64,000 nucleotides of DNA from Paraburkholderia tagetis (GTDB lineage Bacteria; Pseudomonadota; Gammaproteobacteria; Burkholderiales; Burkholderiaceae), in assembly GCF_022213065.1 (NCBI RefSeq), contig NZ_JAKLJA010000016.1, forward strand, positions 79,219 to 143,218. The letters run 5' to 3'. The translations under genes were made by a program, and so were the position numbers. Position 1 is the first letter of the stretch; each line of letters opens with the position of its first letter. The notes beneath the pieces were generated by a model. That model was not told the DNA's origin and ran no database searches. It saw only the letters and a program-made list of their open reading frames with translations. Positions 1-8,083 of the stretch are shown here, in pieces.

Positions 1-73
1 TGGCGGACGCGGCGGGTGCGGCGAATGCATGGCCGGCAAGGGCCATGGCGAGGCAGGCAAACAGCTTCTTCAT
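1..73 (-). CDS. N-terminus of an exported protein (partial)
   Basis: Only the first 24 codons are inside the window; the gene runs off the left edge. The visible residues form a classic Sec signal peptide: two lysines after Met, a hydrophobic Leu/Ala stretch, and a likely signal-peptidase site after the AFA motif near residue 18. The mature protein starts Ala/Pro-rich. The product is therefore exported to the periplasm or beyond, but its function cannot be told from this piece. Confidence 0.6.
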   Translation of the reverse strand, partial: MKKLFACLAMALAGHAFAAPAASA

Positions 74-257
74 CGAAATCGGCAAATCGGCGGGTCGGGA
101 ATGGTTAGGCGCGCGCGAGCAGCACGTGTCGTGTGCATCGTTGCGTTCCTGAAAGGACGTGTAAGGGCGTGAAAGTATAGCGGGCGCGAGCGTGCCTGAC
201 TCATGCGCGTAACTTATATGAGCAACTCACGAGCGCTCAGACGCACAACTCATGCAC

Positions 258-309
258 GCAACTCGGACGCGCAACTCGGACGCGCAACTCGGACGCGCAA
301 CTCGGACGC
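258..309. repeat. 13-bp tandem repeat, 4 copies
   Basis: Four perfect head-to-tail copies of GCAACTCGGACGC, preceded by looser related text (ACTCATGCACGC) from about 248. It lies between the exported-protein gene and the terminator of the next gene, in sequence without a coding signal. Most of the 345-base gap 74-418 holds nothing else apart from the terminator. Confidence 0.9.
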
Positions 310-322
310 GGCCAAAAACAAT

Positions 323-349
323 GCGGCGCCGCCCGAAAGGCGGCGCCGC
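323..349 (-). terminator. Rho-independent terminator
   Basis: An 11-bp perfect stem (GCGGCGCCGCC / GGCGGCGCCGC) with a 5-base loop. Read on the minus strand it is followed by ATTGTTTTT. It sits about 70 bases past the stop of the minus-strand gene ending at 419, so it most likely ends that transcript. Confidence 0.8.
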
Positions 350-418
350 AAGACGAGAGAGGCGGAGGGGTGAAACTCGCTGGCCTGGCGCGATGCCTTT
401 AACCAGCCTTAACCAGCT

Positions 419-778
419 TTATCCAGCGAACAGCGCGTTTTCGGCGCGGACCGTCTGGCGGTCCACGGCCTGCAGACGCCATTGGCCTTCCATGTGCGCG
501 TGCGAGGTTTCGCGCTCCCACGTGGCATCGCCGTGCGCCGAGCTGATTTCCTGGCGGCGGTTCACGTGCAGGCCGCGCAGGGTACAGAGGGGAGAATCGT
601 CGAGCGGCGCGCAGAGCGCCGTTACACCATTTGCATCACGCATCTCGCCCCAGGCGGGGAGGTCGATGCCTTCGTGCGACTCGCGCGACCAGCGTTGCTG
701 GTCGGTGTCGAGCCAGAGCACGGCATAGTCATGATTCACGGTCGGGTCCGAACCGTTGATTAGAATGGTCAATCGCAT
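419..778 (-). CDS. Small conserved hypothetical protein (DUF3564-like)
   Basis: A 119-residue soluble protein with no signal peptide or membrane segment. It starts with a beta-strand-like stretch (MRLTILINGSDP) and is rich in Trp, His and Asp. From memory it resembles the short Burkholderia-restricted family DUF3564, about 120 residues long and of unknown function; this assignment is by recall and not checked. It is followed by a good terminator and stands alone, so context gives no clue to function. The coding call is supported by strong GC3 bias. Confidence 0.6.
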   Translation of the reverse strand: MRLTILINGSDPTVNHDYAVLWLDTDQQRWSRESHEGIDLPAWGEMRDANGVTALCAPLDDSPLCTLRGLHVNRRQEISSAHGDATWERETSHAHMEGQWRLQAVDRQTVRAENALFAG

Positions 779-979
779 ATGAGCTCCGAGATGGCTTCGA
801 AAGGGCGCGCTGGGCGGGCGCGCGAATCTGGCCGAAGTCTTAGTGTAGGTCGGATGGATCGGTGTTCAAGGCGTTTATTCAGATACTGGGACGAACCGGC
901 CGCAAGGGCCCGCCGCATAAGGCTTTCGGCTCATGCGGCACGACGTCGCCGGAGTGATGAATCGGCCGGCTGAACGGTC

Positions 980-1012
980 GGTCAAAGTTCGGTCAAAGTT
1001 CGGCCAAAGGTC
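980..1012. repeat. 11-bp direct repeats upstream of rubrerythrin
   Basis: Two perfect copies of GGTCAAAGTTC and a third degenerate one (GGCCAAAGGTC) lie in tandem in the 398-base gap 779-1176 before the rubrerythrin gene. Evenly spaced repeats at one helical turn in a promoter region can be regulator sites, but that is inference. The rest of the gap shows only a small CCGCAT/ATGCGG hairpin near 912-937. Confidence 0.55.
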
Positions 1013-1176
1013 GATCGGTCGGGCGGCTATCGGCGGGATTGAAAATCACAATTGGGAACGCAAACGACATTTCCTAGATTGATAGAGCGGCGTAGTCCGC
1101 GCTCATGTCCTGCTGCACCGCACGAAGATGCGCAGCGCCGCGTCCCCCCAAATCCGGAAGATCGAAGGAGGCATAG

Positions 1177-1599
1177 ATGGCACAGCTCAAAGGCTCGAAG
1201 ACGGAACAAAACCTCAAGGACGCCTTCGCGGGCGAATCGCAGGCGAATCGCCGCTACCTCTATTTCGCGGCCAAGGCCGATGTGGAAGGCCAGAACGATG
1301 TTGCCGCGCTGTTCCGCTCGACCGCCGAAGGCGAAACCGGCCACGCGCACGGCCACCTCGAGTATCTGGAAGCCGTTGGCGACCCGGCCACGGGCCTGCC
1401 GTTCGGCAGTTCGCGTCTGAATCTGCAATCGGCGATTGCGGGCGAAACGCACGAATACACCGATATGTACCCAGGCATGGCCAAAGTCGCGCGCGACGAA
1501 GGCTTCGACGAAATCGCCAACTGGTTCGAGACGCTCGCCAAGGCCGAGCGCAGCCACGCGAACCGTTATACGAAGGCGCTGGAAGTCCTCGCCGACTAG
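1177..1599 (+). CDS. Rubrerythrin-type diiron protein
   Basis: A 140-residue ferritin-like four-helix protein. The expected diiron ligands are visible: E20, E53 and H56 in the first pair of helices (GESQANRRY, EGETGHAH), then E90, E93, E124 and H127. It lacks the C-terminal rubredoxin domain of classical rubrerythrin, so it is the short form. Rubrerythrins reduce hydrogen peroxide with electrons from a partner. A strong ribosome site (GAAGGAGG) precedes the ATG. It heads a same-strand unit with a double 4Fe-4S protein and a DUF3501 protein, either of which could supply electrons; that pairing is inference. Confidence 0.9.
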   Translation: MAQLKGSKTEQNLKDAFAGESQANRRYLYFAAKADVEGQNDVAALFRSTAEGETGHAHGHLEYLEAVGDPATGLPFGSSRLNLQSAIAGETHEYTDMYPGMAKVARDEGFDEIANWFETLAKAERSHANRYTKALEVLAD

Positions 1600-1687
1600 G
1601 TAGCAGGGTCACAGGCGCATCGTTCGCGCGTGCCGACGCGCGAACGCACCCTAATAACCAGAAGAAACAACTAGAACCGGAGACGTC

Positions 1688-3037
1688 ATGCCCCACAAGG
1701 AAGGCAGTCTCGAAGCGCCGACTCGCCACCCGCTCGACTGGCGGTCCGAAGCGTTCTACGACCAGGCAAAGCTCGACACCGAGCTTGCGCGTGTGTTCGA
1801 TATCTGCGCGGGCTGCCGCCGATGCGTCTCGCTTTGCGGCGCGTTTCCCGCGCTCTTCGATCTCGTCGACGAAACCGATACCGGCGAAGCCCACGACGTC
1901 GACAAGGCCCAGTTTTCGAAAGTGGTCGACCAGTGCTATCTGTGCGACCTCTGCTACATGACGAAGTGTCCCTATGTGCCGCCGCATCCGTGGAACGTGG
2001 ATTTTCCGCATCTGATGCTGCGCGCGAAGGCTATTCATTACCGCAACGGCGAAGTGCAACTGCGCGACCGCGTGCTCTCGAACACCGACGCGCTCGGCCA
2101 TCTCGCGGGCATTCCCGTGGTCACGCAAACCGTCAACGCGGTGAATGGCACGAAGGCGATGCGCGCCGTGATGGAAGACGCGCTCGGCGTGGACCGCCGC
2201 GCGTGGCTGCCCTCGTTCGCGGCGCGCAAGTTCCGCAGCGCAGCACGCAAGGCCACGGCGAACGAAGTGCGCGACGGCGAGCGCACGCCGGGCAAGGTCG
2301 CGATCTACGCCACCTGCTACGTGAACTTCAACGAGCCGGGCATCGGCCACGATCTGCTGGCGGTGCTCGACCACAACGCCATTCCCTACGTGCTGGTAAA
2401 GACCGAGGCGTGCTGCGGCATGCCGCTGCTCGAACAGGGCAACCTCGAAGGCGTGGCGAAGAAGCAGGCCGAGAACATGCCGGTGCTCGCGCAGTACGCG
2501 CGCGAAGGCTATGCGCTGTTGGGCGCGGTGCCGAGCTGCGTGCTGATGTACAAGCACGAGCTGCCGCTGATGTTCCCCGACGACGCCGACACGCGCGCCG
2601 TGAGCGAGGCGTTCTGGGACCCGTTCGAGTACTTCGTGGCGCGCAATCGCGACGGCCTGCTCAAGACCGATTTCCGCACGCCGCTTGGCAATGTCTCGTA
2701 TCACGTGCCTTGCCACGCTCGCGTGCAGAACATCGGCCGCAAGACGTCCGACCTGCTTTCGCTCGTGCCGGAAACCAAGGTCAACGTGGTCGAGCGCTGC
2801 TCTGGACACGCGGGCACGTTCGGCGTGAAAAAGGAATTTCACGCGATGGCCATGAAGATCGGCACGCCCGTATTCAAGCAGATGGCGCAGGGCGAACCCG
2901 ATTTCATCTCCTCGGATTGCCAGCTCGCGGGTCATCACATCGAGCAGGGCATCGACGAGAACAAGCTTGGTGGCGCGCAGGGTGGACCGCCGCTTGCGCA
3001 TCCGCTTACGTTGCTGCGCCGCGCTTACGGAATTTGA
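1688..3037 (+). CDS. Double 4Fe-4S, cysteine-rich-domain reductase-like protein
   Basis: A 449-residue soluble protein of the heterodisulfide-reductase/GlpC type. Two ferredoxin motifs are present: C40-C43-C46-C50 and C83-C86-C89-C94. Two CCG-type cysteine-rich repeats follow, around TEACCGMP (mid-protein) and ERCSGHAGTFG (C-terminal third), which in relatives bind a further cluster or flavin-linked centre. It lies 88 bases after rubrerythrin and about 100 before the DUF3501 gene, a conserved-looking trio. A role passing electrons to the rubrerythrin diiron site is plausible but not shown. The real substrate is unknown. Confidence 0.85.
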   Translation: MPHKEGSLEAPTRHPLDWRSEAFYDQAKLDTELARVFDICAGCRRCVSLCGAFPALFDLVDETDTGEAHDVDKAQFSKVVDQCYLCDLCYMTKCPYVPPHPWNVDFPHLMLRAKAIHYRNGEVQLRDRVLSNTDALGHLAGIPVVTQTVNAVNGTKAMRAVMEDALGVDRRAWLPSFAARKFRSAARKATANEVRDGERTPGKVAIYATCYVNFNEPGIGHDLLAVLDHNAIPYVLVKTEACCGMPLLEQGNLEGVAKKQAENMPVLAQYAREGYALLGAVPSCVLMYKHELPLMFPDDADTRAVSEAFWDPFEYFVARNRDGLLKTDFRTPLGNVSYHVPCHARVQNIGRKTSDLLSLVPETKVNVVERCSGHAGTFGVKKEFHAMAMKIGTPVFKQMAQGEPDFISSDCQLAGHHIEQGIDENKLGGAQGGPPLAHPLTLLRRAYGI

Positions 3038-3137
3038 TGAGGATAACCATGTAAATGGGTCCGGCGCGGCTTCTGCGCGGGTTTTGCGCGGGTTTTGCGT
3101 TGTGGACCCTGAAATATTCACGCATGAGGCCAATTTG

Positions 3138-3719
3138 ATGACGATCGCAAGAAATTCGCTGCTCTCGCTGGAAGCCTATGCGAAGCAGCGCACCGAGGTG
3201 CGCAACCGCATCATCGAGCACAAGAAGCGCCGCGCCGTGGCGCTGGGCAATCACCTTATCTTTCTCTTCGAGGACGAAGCGACGATCCGCTATCAGATCC
3301 AGGAGATGCTGCACATCGAAAAGATCTTCGAGGAAGAGGGCATCCAGGGCGAGCTCGACGCGTATCTGCCGCTCGTGCCGGACGGCAGCAACCTGAAGGC
3401 CACGATGCAGATCGAATATGAGAACGAGATCGAGCGTCGCGCGGCGCTTGCGCGGCTCATCGGCATCGAAGACCGCGTATTTCTGCAAGTGGAGGGCGAG
3501 CCGCCCGTCTACGCGATCGCCGACGAGGACCTCGAACGCGACAACGCCGAGAAAACCTCGGCGGTGCATTTCGTGCGCTTCGAACTCACGCCGCAGATGA
3601 AAAAGCGCCTGCACGAAGGCGCGGCGCTCAGCATCGGCTGCGATCATCCGAACTATCGCGTGCCCGATGCGATCATCGATGGCGAAGTGCGCAAGTCGCT
3701 CGTGAGCGATCTCGAATGA
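3138..3719 (+). CDS. DUF3501 family protein
   Basis: A 193-residue soluble protein, rich in charged residues, starting MTIARNSLLSLEAY. It contains FLFEDEATIRYQIQEMLHIE and a conserved C-terminal region with GCDHPNY. I recognise it as the DUF3501 family, which is found beside rubrerythrin and HdrD-like iron-sulfur proteins; no activity is known to me. The open frame extends further upstream, but the ATG at 3138 is chosen because the extra upstream residues overlap the preceding gene and look non-coding. It is the third gene of the redox unit. Confidence 0.8.
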   Translation: MTIARNSLLSLEAYAKQRTEVRNRIIEHKKRRAVALGNHLIFLFEDEATIRYQIQEMLHIEKIFEEEGIQGELDAYLPLVPDGSNLKATMQIEYENEIERRAALARLIGIEDRVFLQVEGEPPVYAIADEDLERDNAEKTSAVHFVRFELTPQMKKRLHEGAALSIGCDHPNYRVPDAIIDGEVRKSLVSDLE

Positions 3720-3780
3720 GGTTGCTTTCGAAGCCGTACTTGAAGTTGCGCTTGAGGCCGTATTTGAAGCCGCACGCGAC

Positions 3781-4242
3781 TTACACGTTCTTGCGGTACA
3801 TGACGAAGCCCGGCTTTTCCGCTACGCCGTCGTAAAGGCGCATGGCCGTGAGATTCGTCTCGTGCGTGTGCCAGTAGACGCGCGCGGAGTTCGCTGCCTT
3901 CGCGTGCGCATAGACCGCCTCGATCAGCGCGCGCCCCACGCCCTTGCCGCGTGTGTCCTCGCTCGTGAAGAGATCCTGCAAATAGCAGATCGGGCCGTCG
4001 AGCGTGGTGCTGCGGTGGTAGAGGAAGTGCACGAGGCCGACCACGCGCTCGTCTTGCAGCGCGATGAAGGCGTGCATGGGCTCGTAGCCGTCGAAGAAGC
4101 GCGTCCACGTGGTTTGCGTGAGCGTCTCGGGCAGCGCGGTCGCGCCAAAGCGGCCATAGAAACGGTTATAGCCGTCCCAGAGCGGGCGCCATGCGTCGTA
4201 GTCGGCAGGCGTGACGGGGCGCACGTGGATCGTTGGATTCAA
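3781..4242 (-). CDS. GNAT family N-acetyltransferase
   Basis: A 153-residue acetyltransferase of the GNAT fold. The acetyl-CoA pyrophosphate-binding motif A is clear: LFTSEDTRGKGVGRALIEAV, including the R/Q-x-x-G-x-G/A signature (RGKGVG). It is followed by the family's WHTHETNLTAMRLYD segment. Substrates of this subgroup are small amines or amino-acid analogues, but none can be named here. The gene is alone on its strand; upstream lies the large palindromic repeat at 4314-4881, which separates it from the divergent MocR-type gene. Confidence 0.85.
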   Translation of the reverse strand: MNPTIHVRPVTPADYDAWRPLWDGYNRFYGRFGATALPETLTQTTWTRFFDGYEPMHAFIALQDERVVGLVHFLYHRSTTLDGPICYLQDLFTSEDTRGKGVGRALIEAVYAHAKAANSARVYWHTHETNLTAMRLYDGVAEKPGFVMYRKNV

Positions 4243-4313
4243 GTTCGTTCTCCTTTGGTTTGTGTGTTTGTGGCGGTGCTGGCGCAGCCGCGCTGCTTTT
4301 GCTTTTTTGCGGT

Positions 4314-4881
4314 TTTCGCGTTTCCTTGTATTCGTGTCGGTCTATTAGCGTTGCCCCTGTGCGGGGCGGCACCTACTTTTCTTTGCAGCCGCAAAGAAAA
4401 GTAGGCAAAAGAAAGCGGCTCAAACCGCTAGTGTGACGCCGTCCACCTCTTGCCGTTAATCGAAGTGGTTCCGGGGCATCCGTCATCTCGCACCTTCAAA
4501 CATAGTGACAAAGGGCCCGCACATCCCGCTGCTCGCTACGCGCGCAGCGGTCGGGTATGCAAGGGAAACCACCGGTACTGTACAAGCATTCGAATACGCA
4601 GGCATCCTATCTATTCGCATGCATCCCCATGGTGTGGGGTTATGCCCCACGGCGCGCGTAGCGCCGCCGGAGGAATGAGTCCTTAGTCACTCCGTTATAC
4701 GGCGCGTGATGACAGACGCTCCGGAACCGCTCCGATTAAAGGCGAGTGGTGTACTGCGTCACACTAGCGGTGTGAGCGGCTTTCTTTTGCCTACTTTTCT
4801 TTGCCGCGGCAAAGAAAAGTAGGTGCCGCCCCGCACAGGGGCAACGCTAATAGACCACCACGAAAACAAGGAAACGCGAAA
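4314..4881. repeat. Palindromic dispersed repeat, full copy (~570 bp)
   Basis: Two inverted arms of about 173 bases (4314-4486 and 4709-4881) flank a 222-base centre. The outer part of each arm is nearly identical and begins TTTCGCGTTTCCTTG; it carries a nested hairpin built from CTTTTCTTTGC and GCAAAGAAAAG (left arm 4376-4400, right arm 4794-4818). The inner 50 bases of the arms match imperfectly. No convincing protein is encoded, and the centre has a less GC-rich composition than neighbouring genes. Shorter copies lie at 26962-27054 and 63821-63898. It resembles a MITE- or REP-type element; no target duplication was recognised. Confidence 0.8.
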
Positions 4882-5005
4882 TACCAGAGCCCACTGCAAT
4901 TCACTAGCGACGTCGCCTGCAAAAACGCGGTACAGGCATCTAGAGTAAGGGATTTGTGGCACCATTGTTAGCCCCACCCAAGCCACAAACCATGGAGCCA
5001 CGAAA

Positions 5006-6523
5006 TTGGACTACGCGCTGATGATGGCCGACTACGAGCGCCGCGCGCGCACGAGCGCTTCGCGCCGGCTCACGCAACAGGACTTGCTCTACGAGAGCCT
5101 GCGCCGCGCGATTCTCGACGGCGATATCGTGTGCGGCACGCGCCTCGCTTCGAGCCGCACGCTGGCCGAAGAGCTTGGCATCGCGCGCAATTCGGTGCTC
5201 TACGCCTATGAGCGGCTGGTGGAAGAGGGCTTCGTCACGGCCACGCGGCATGGCTCCATCGTCAACGGCGTGAAACCCGCGGTGGCGCCGCCGCCCGCGC
5301 GCGTGCCGCCACATGAAGACGAGACGGCGCAGAGCCTTTCGCGCCGCGTGTGCGAGCTGCCGCCACGCCGCGCGTCGGGCGACGGCGCGACGGCATTGCG
5401 GCCAGGCACGCCTGCACTCGATGCCTTTCCGCTCGCTCAGTGGCGCACGGCCGTCGAGCGCGCCATGCGCGAGGTCGACGCGAGCGAACTGGGCTATGGC
5501 GATAGCGCAGGCCTGCCGGCGTTGCGCCAGGCCATCGCGCAATACGTGCGCGTTTCGCGCGGCGTGCGTTGCCAGCGCGATCAGGTGTTCATCACCGATG
5601 GCACGCAAACGAGCCTCGACTTGTGCGCGCGCTTTTTCGCGGACGCAGGCGAGCGCGTCTGGATCGAAAACCCCGGCTACCTTGGCGCGCGCGTGGCGAT
5701 GCTGGCGGCAGGGCTCATGCTCGTGCCGGTGCCGGTGGACGCCGCGGGCATGGCCGCGCGCGAAGCGGACTGGCGCGAGGCGCCGCCGCGTCTCGTGTAT
5801 CTCACGCCCTCGCATCAATATCCGCTCGGCTGCGTGCTGAGCCTGGAGCGGCGGCTTGCGCTGATCGAGCACGCGCGCGCGTGCGGCGCGTGGATCATCG
5901 AAGACGACTACGACAGCGAGCTGCGCCACGACGGCCCGCCGCTGCCGTCGATCCAGGGCCTCGCGGACGATACGCCCGTGATCTATCTGGGCACCTTCAG
6001 CAAGACGCTTTTTCCGGCGCTGCGCATTGGCTTCATGATCGTGCCGCGCCAGGTGGTGGCGCAGGTGGCGATGGCGCACCGCACGCTCATGCGCCAGGGC
6101 CGCGTGGCCGAACAGGCGGCGCTCGCGGACTTCATCGAAAGCGGCCGCTACGCGCGTCATCTGCGCCGCATGCGCAAGCTCTATGAGACGCGCCGCGATG
6201 GTCTCGTGGCCGCGATCGAAAAGCATCTGGCTGGGCTCATCACCGTGTCCGCCGATGCGGGTGGCATGCACCTGAGCGTGCGTCTGGATGTGCCGGTCAG
6301 CGATGTGGCCGTGAGCGAGGCGGCGCGCAAGCACGGTCTTGCGCTTTCGCCGCTGAGTGCGTTTTGTCTCGATGGCCCGGATGGTCGCGATGGCGGCGAT
6401 GGGGAGAATGGGCACGAACGCGTGCGCTATAACGGCTTCCTGCTCGGCTACGCGGAAGCGACGCCCGAGGCTTCGGATACGCTCATGGCGACGCTGGCGG
6501 GCGTGTTGAGGGCGATGCTTTAG
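5006..6523 (+). CDS. MocR/GabR-type regulator (GntR domain plus aminotransferase fold)
   Basis: A 505-residue two-domain regulator. The first 90 residues are a GntR-type winged helix (LTQQDLLYESLRRAILDGDI, RTLAEELGIARNSVLYAYERL). The rest is a class I/II aminotransferase-like domain with the PLP-lysine motif GTFSKTLFPALR and the IIEDDYDSEL segment. Such proteins sense amino compounds through PLP; GabR is the model. The start is a TTG at 5006 preceded by GGAG; an in-frame ATG at 5021 is the alternative. It converges on puuB, so control of the polyamine or GABA genes is a reasonable guess. Confidence 0.9.
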   Translation: MDYALMMADYERRARTSASRRLTQQDLLYESLRRAILDGDIVCGTRLASSRTLAEELGIARNSVLYAYERLVEEGFVTATRHGSIVNGVKPAVAPPPARVPPHEDETAQSLSRRVCELPPRRASGDGATALRPGTPALDAFPLAQWRTAVERAMREVDASELGYGDSAGLPALRQAIAQYVRVSRGVRCQRDQVFITDGTQTSLDLCARFFADAGERVWIENPGYLGARVAMLAAGLMLVPVPVDAAGMAAREADWREAPPRLVYLTPSHQYPLGCVLSLERRLALIEHARACGAWIIEDDYDSELRHDGPPLPSIQGLADDTPVIYLGTFSKTLFPALRIGFMIVPRQVVAQVAMAHRTLMRQGRVAEQAALADFIESGRYARHLRRMRKLYETRRDGLVAAIEKHLAGLITVSADAGGMHLSVRLDVPVSDVAVSEAARKHGLALSPLSAFCLDGPDGRDGGDGENGHERVRYNGFLLGYAEATPEASDTLMATLAGVLRAML

Positions 6524-6525
6524 CA

Positions 6526-6548
6526 CGCCAGGCATGATGCGCCTGGCG
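6526..6548. terminator. Hairpin between convergent genes
   Basis: An 8-bp perfect stem (CGCCAGGC / GCCTGGCG) with a 7-base loop lies three bases after the MocR-type stop and a few bases before the puuB stop. It can serve both converging transcripts. On the plus strand it is followed by CCCCTCAAAA rather than a T-run. Confidence 0.55.
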
Positions 6549-6552
6549 CCCC

Positions 6553-7857
6553 TCAAAACATCTCCATCACCCGGTGATACATCATCCCGATCTCAAGCGT
6601 GGGCCTGCGCCACGCGGGTCCGCCCGGAAAACGCGCATGACGCACGCGTGAAAACAGATCGAACGATGCGCGCTCGCCCGTAATGGCCTGAGCAACGACA
6701 CGCCCCGCGATGCCCGTGAGCGCCACGCCGTGCCCGGAAAAGCCCTGCACGTAGTAATAGTTCGGATCGACCGCGCCGAAGTCCGGTGCGCGATTGCGCG
6801 TGACATCCACGAAACCGCCCCACGCATATTCCACGCTCACACCTTCGAGTTGCGCAAACACGCCGGTCATGCGCCGCTTCATCGACTCGGTGAGTTGCGC
6901 GGGCGGGGCGCCCGTCGAATCGGCGCGGCCGCCGAACAGCAAGCGGTCGTCGGCGGAAAGACGGAAGTAGTCGAGAAAGAAGTTGTTGTCGCAAATGGCG
7001 GCGCGGCCGGGAATGAGCGCGTTGGCGCGTGCGCGCCCGAGCGGTGCGGTCGCGATGATGTAAGAGGCGATGGGTGCAATGCGCGCCGCAATGGGCGCGG
7101 GCAGCACGCCGCCCGGCGCGGCGTTGCAGCACGACACCACGAAGCGGCAGCGCACCTCGCCGCGCGTGGTCTTCACGACGGGCCGCGCGCCGCGCACTAC
7201 GTCGAGCACGCGCGAGTGCGCGAAGAGCCGGGCGCCTTCGTTGCGCGCGGCTTCTGCCAGGCCGAGACAATACTTGAGCGGATGCAGATGCCCCGAGACG
7301 GGGTCGTGGACGCCCGCCAGATAGCGCTGCGAATTCACGCGGGCGCGCGTGGCGTCGGTGTCGAGCCATTCGAGCTTGTCGTGGCCCCAGCGCGTGCGCG
7401 CGGCGTCCATCCACGCGCGCAGGTCGGGCACGCGCTTCGGCCTGGTTGCGACCGTCACGTAGCCCGATGTGAAATCGCAATCGATGCCGTAGCGTGCGAT
7501 GCGTTCGCGCACGAGCCCCACGCCCGCGATGGAGAGCGCCCATGCCGCGCGAATGCCCGCTTCGCCAAGCTGCTTTTCGAGCACCTCGTCCTTTGCGAAG
7601 CCCACCAGCGTCTGGCCGCCGTTGCGCCCCGATGCGCCCCAGCCGGGCCGGTGCGCATCGAGCACCGCGACCGAGAGCCCGCGCGCGCGGCACTCCAGCG
7701 CCACCGAAAGGCCCGCGAAGCCGGCGCCGATCACGCACACGTCCGCGTCGATCACGCCCTCCAGCACGTGGTCGTCGACGGCGGGGCGCGTGGCGGTGGC
7801 TTCGTAATACGAGTGGCGGGCGAGCAGGTCCGCCTGGGTGTCGAGATCGAGTGTCAT
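6553..7857 (-). CDS. puuB: Gamma-glutamylputrescine oxidase-like FAD enzyme
   Basis: A 434-residue FAD-dependent amine oxidase of the DAO family. The dinucleotide-binding motif VIGAGFAGLSVALE lies at residues 42-55, followed by GASGRNGGQ; the C-terminal FAD motif is FSGHGVALTGIAGRVVAQAI. In the Puu pathway PuuB oxidises gamma-glutamylputrescine to the aldehyde, giving ammonia and hydrogen peroxide. It is the last gene of the minus-strand polyamine run that also holds puuD, puuA, spuC and potFGHI, which makes the assignment much firmer than homology alone. A broken relative of the same family lies just upstream at 7885-8022. Confidence 0.88.
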   Translation of the reverse strand: MTLDLDTQADLLARHSYYEATATRPAVDDHVLEGVIDADVCVIGAGFAGLSVALECRARGLSVAVLDAHRPGWGASGRNGGQTLVGFAKDEVLEKQLGEAGIRAAWALSIAGVGLVRERIARYGIDCDFTSGYVTVATRPKRVPDLRAWMDAARTRWGHDKLEWLDTDATRARVNSQRYLAGVHDPVSGHLHPLKYCLGLAEAARNEGARLFAHSRVLDVVRGARPVVKTTRGEVRCRFVVSCCNAAPGGVLPAPIAARIAPIASYIIATAPLGRARANALIPGRAAICDNNFFLDYFRLSADDRLLFGGRADSTGAPPAQLTESMKRRMTGVFAQLEGVSVEYAWGGFVDVTRNRAPDFGAVDPNYYYVQGFSGHGVALTGIAGRVVAQAITGERASFDLFSRVRHARFPGGPAWRRPTLEIGMMYHRVMEMF

Positions 7858-7884
7858 ATGTGAACAGACCTTGGAGCAGATCCT

Positions 7885-8022
7885 TCATTCGATAGTGAGG
7901 CCCGCGCCGATCACGCAGGCGTCGGCGTCCAGCGTGCCTTGCAGCACGGGGTGGCGGGTCGTGTCGTTGACGGTGGCCGCGTACCACGACGGCGCATGAG
8001 GTTGATCGGCGAATTTGAGCAT
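7885..8022 (-). pseudogene. N-terminal remnant of a second puuB-like oxidase
   Basis: A 45-codon reading frame starts with ATG at 8022 and matches the PuuB N-terminus: SWYAATVNDTTRHPVLQGTL, then DADACVIGAGL, where puuB has DADVCVIGAGF. After the GAG of the FAD motif it breaks off into TIE and a stop. It therefore keeps the first 40 or so residues of a paralogous oxidase and nothing else. It lies directly upstream of puuB, as expected if a tandem duplicate was mostly deleted. Confidence 0.8.
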
Positions 8023-8083
8023 GGCGAAAGCGTACAAAAGCATGCGGGCGGCAGGCCGCAATTTGCCGCCCGCTGCGCACTCG

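Noticed and set aside
1214..3133. 639-residue open frame on the minus strand opposite the rubrerythrin and iron-sulfur genes
   Set aside because: His/Arg/Ala-rich translation typical of the antisense of GC-rich genes; the plus-strand proteins have complete cofactor motifs.
4450..4686. 78-residue frame in the centre of the palindromic repeat
   Set aside because: No ribosome site, no recognisable domain, and the collapsed repeat copy persists without this region.
4940..6556. 538-residue frame antisense to the MocR-type gene
   Set aside because: Low-complexity Arg/His/Ala composition and no recognisable domain; the opposite strand encodes a clear two-domain regulator.
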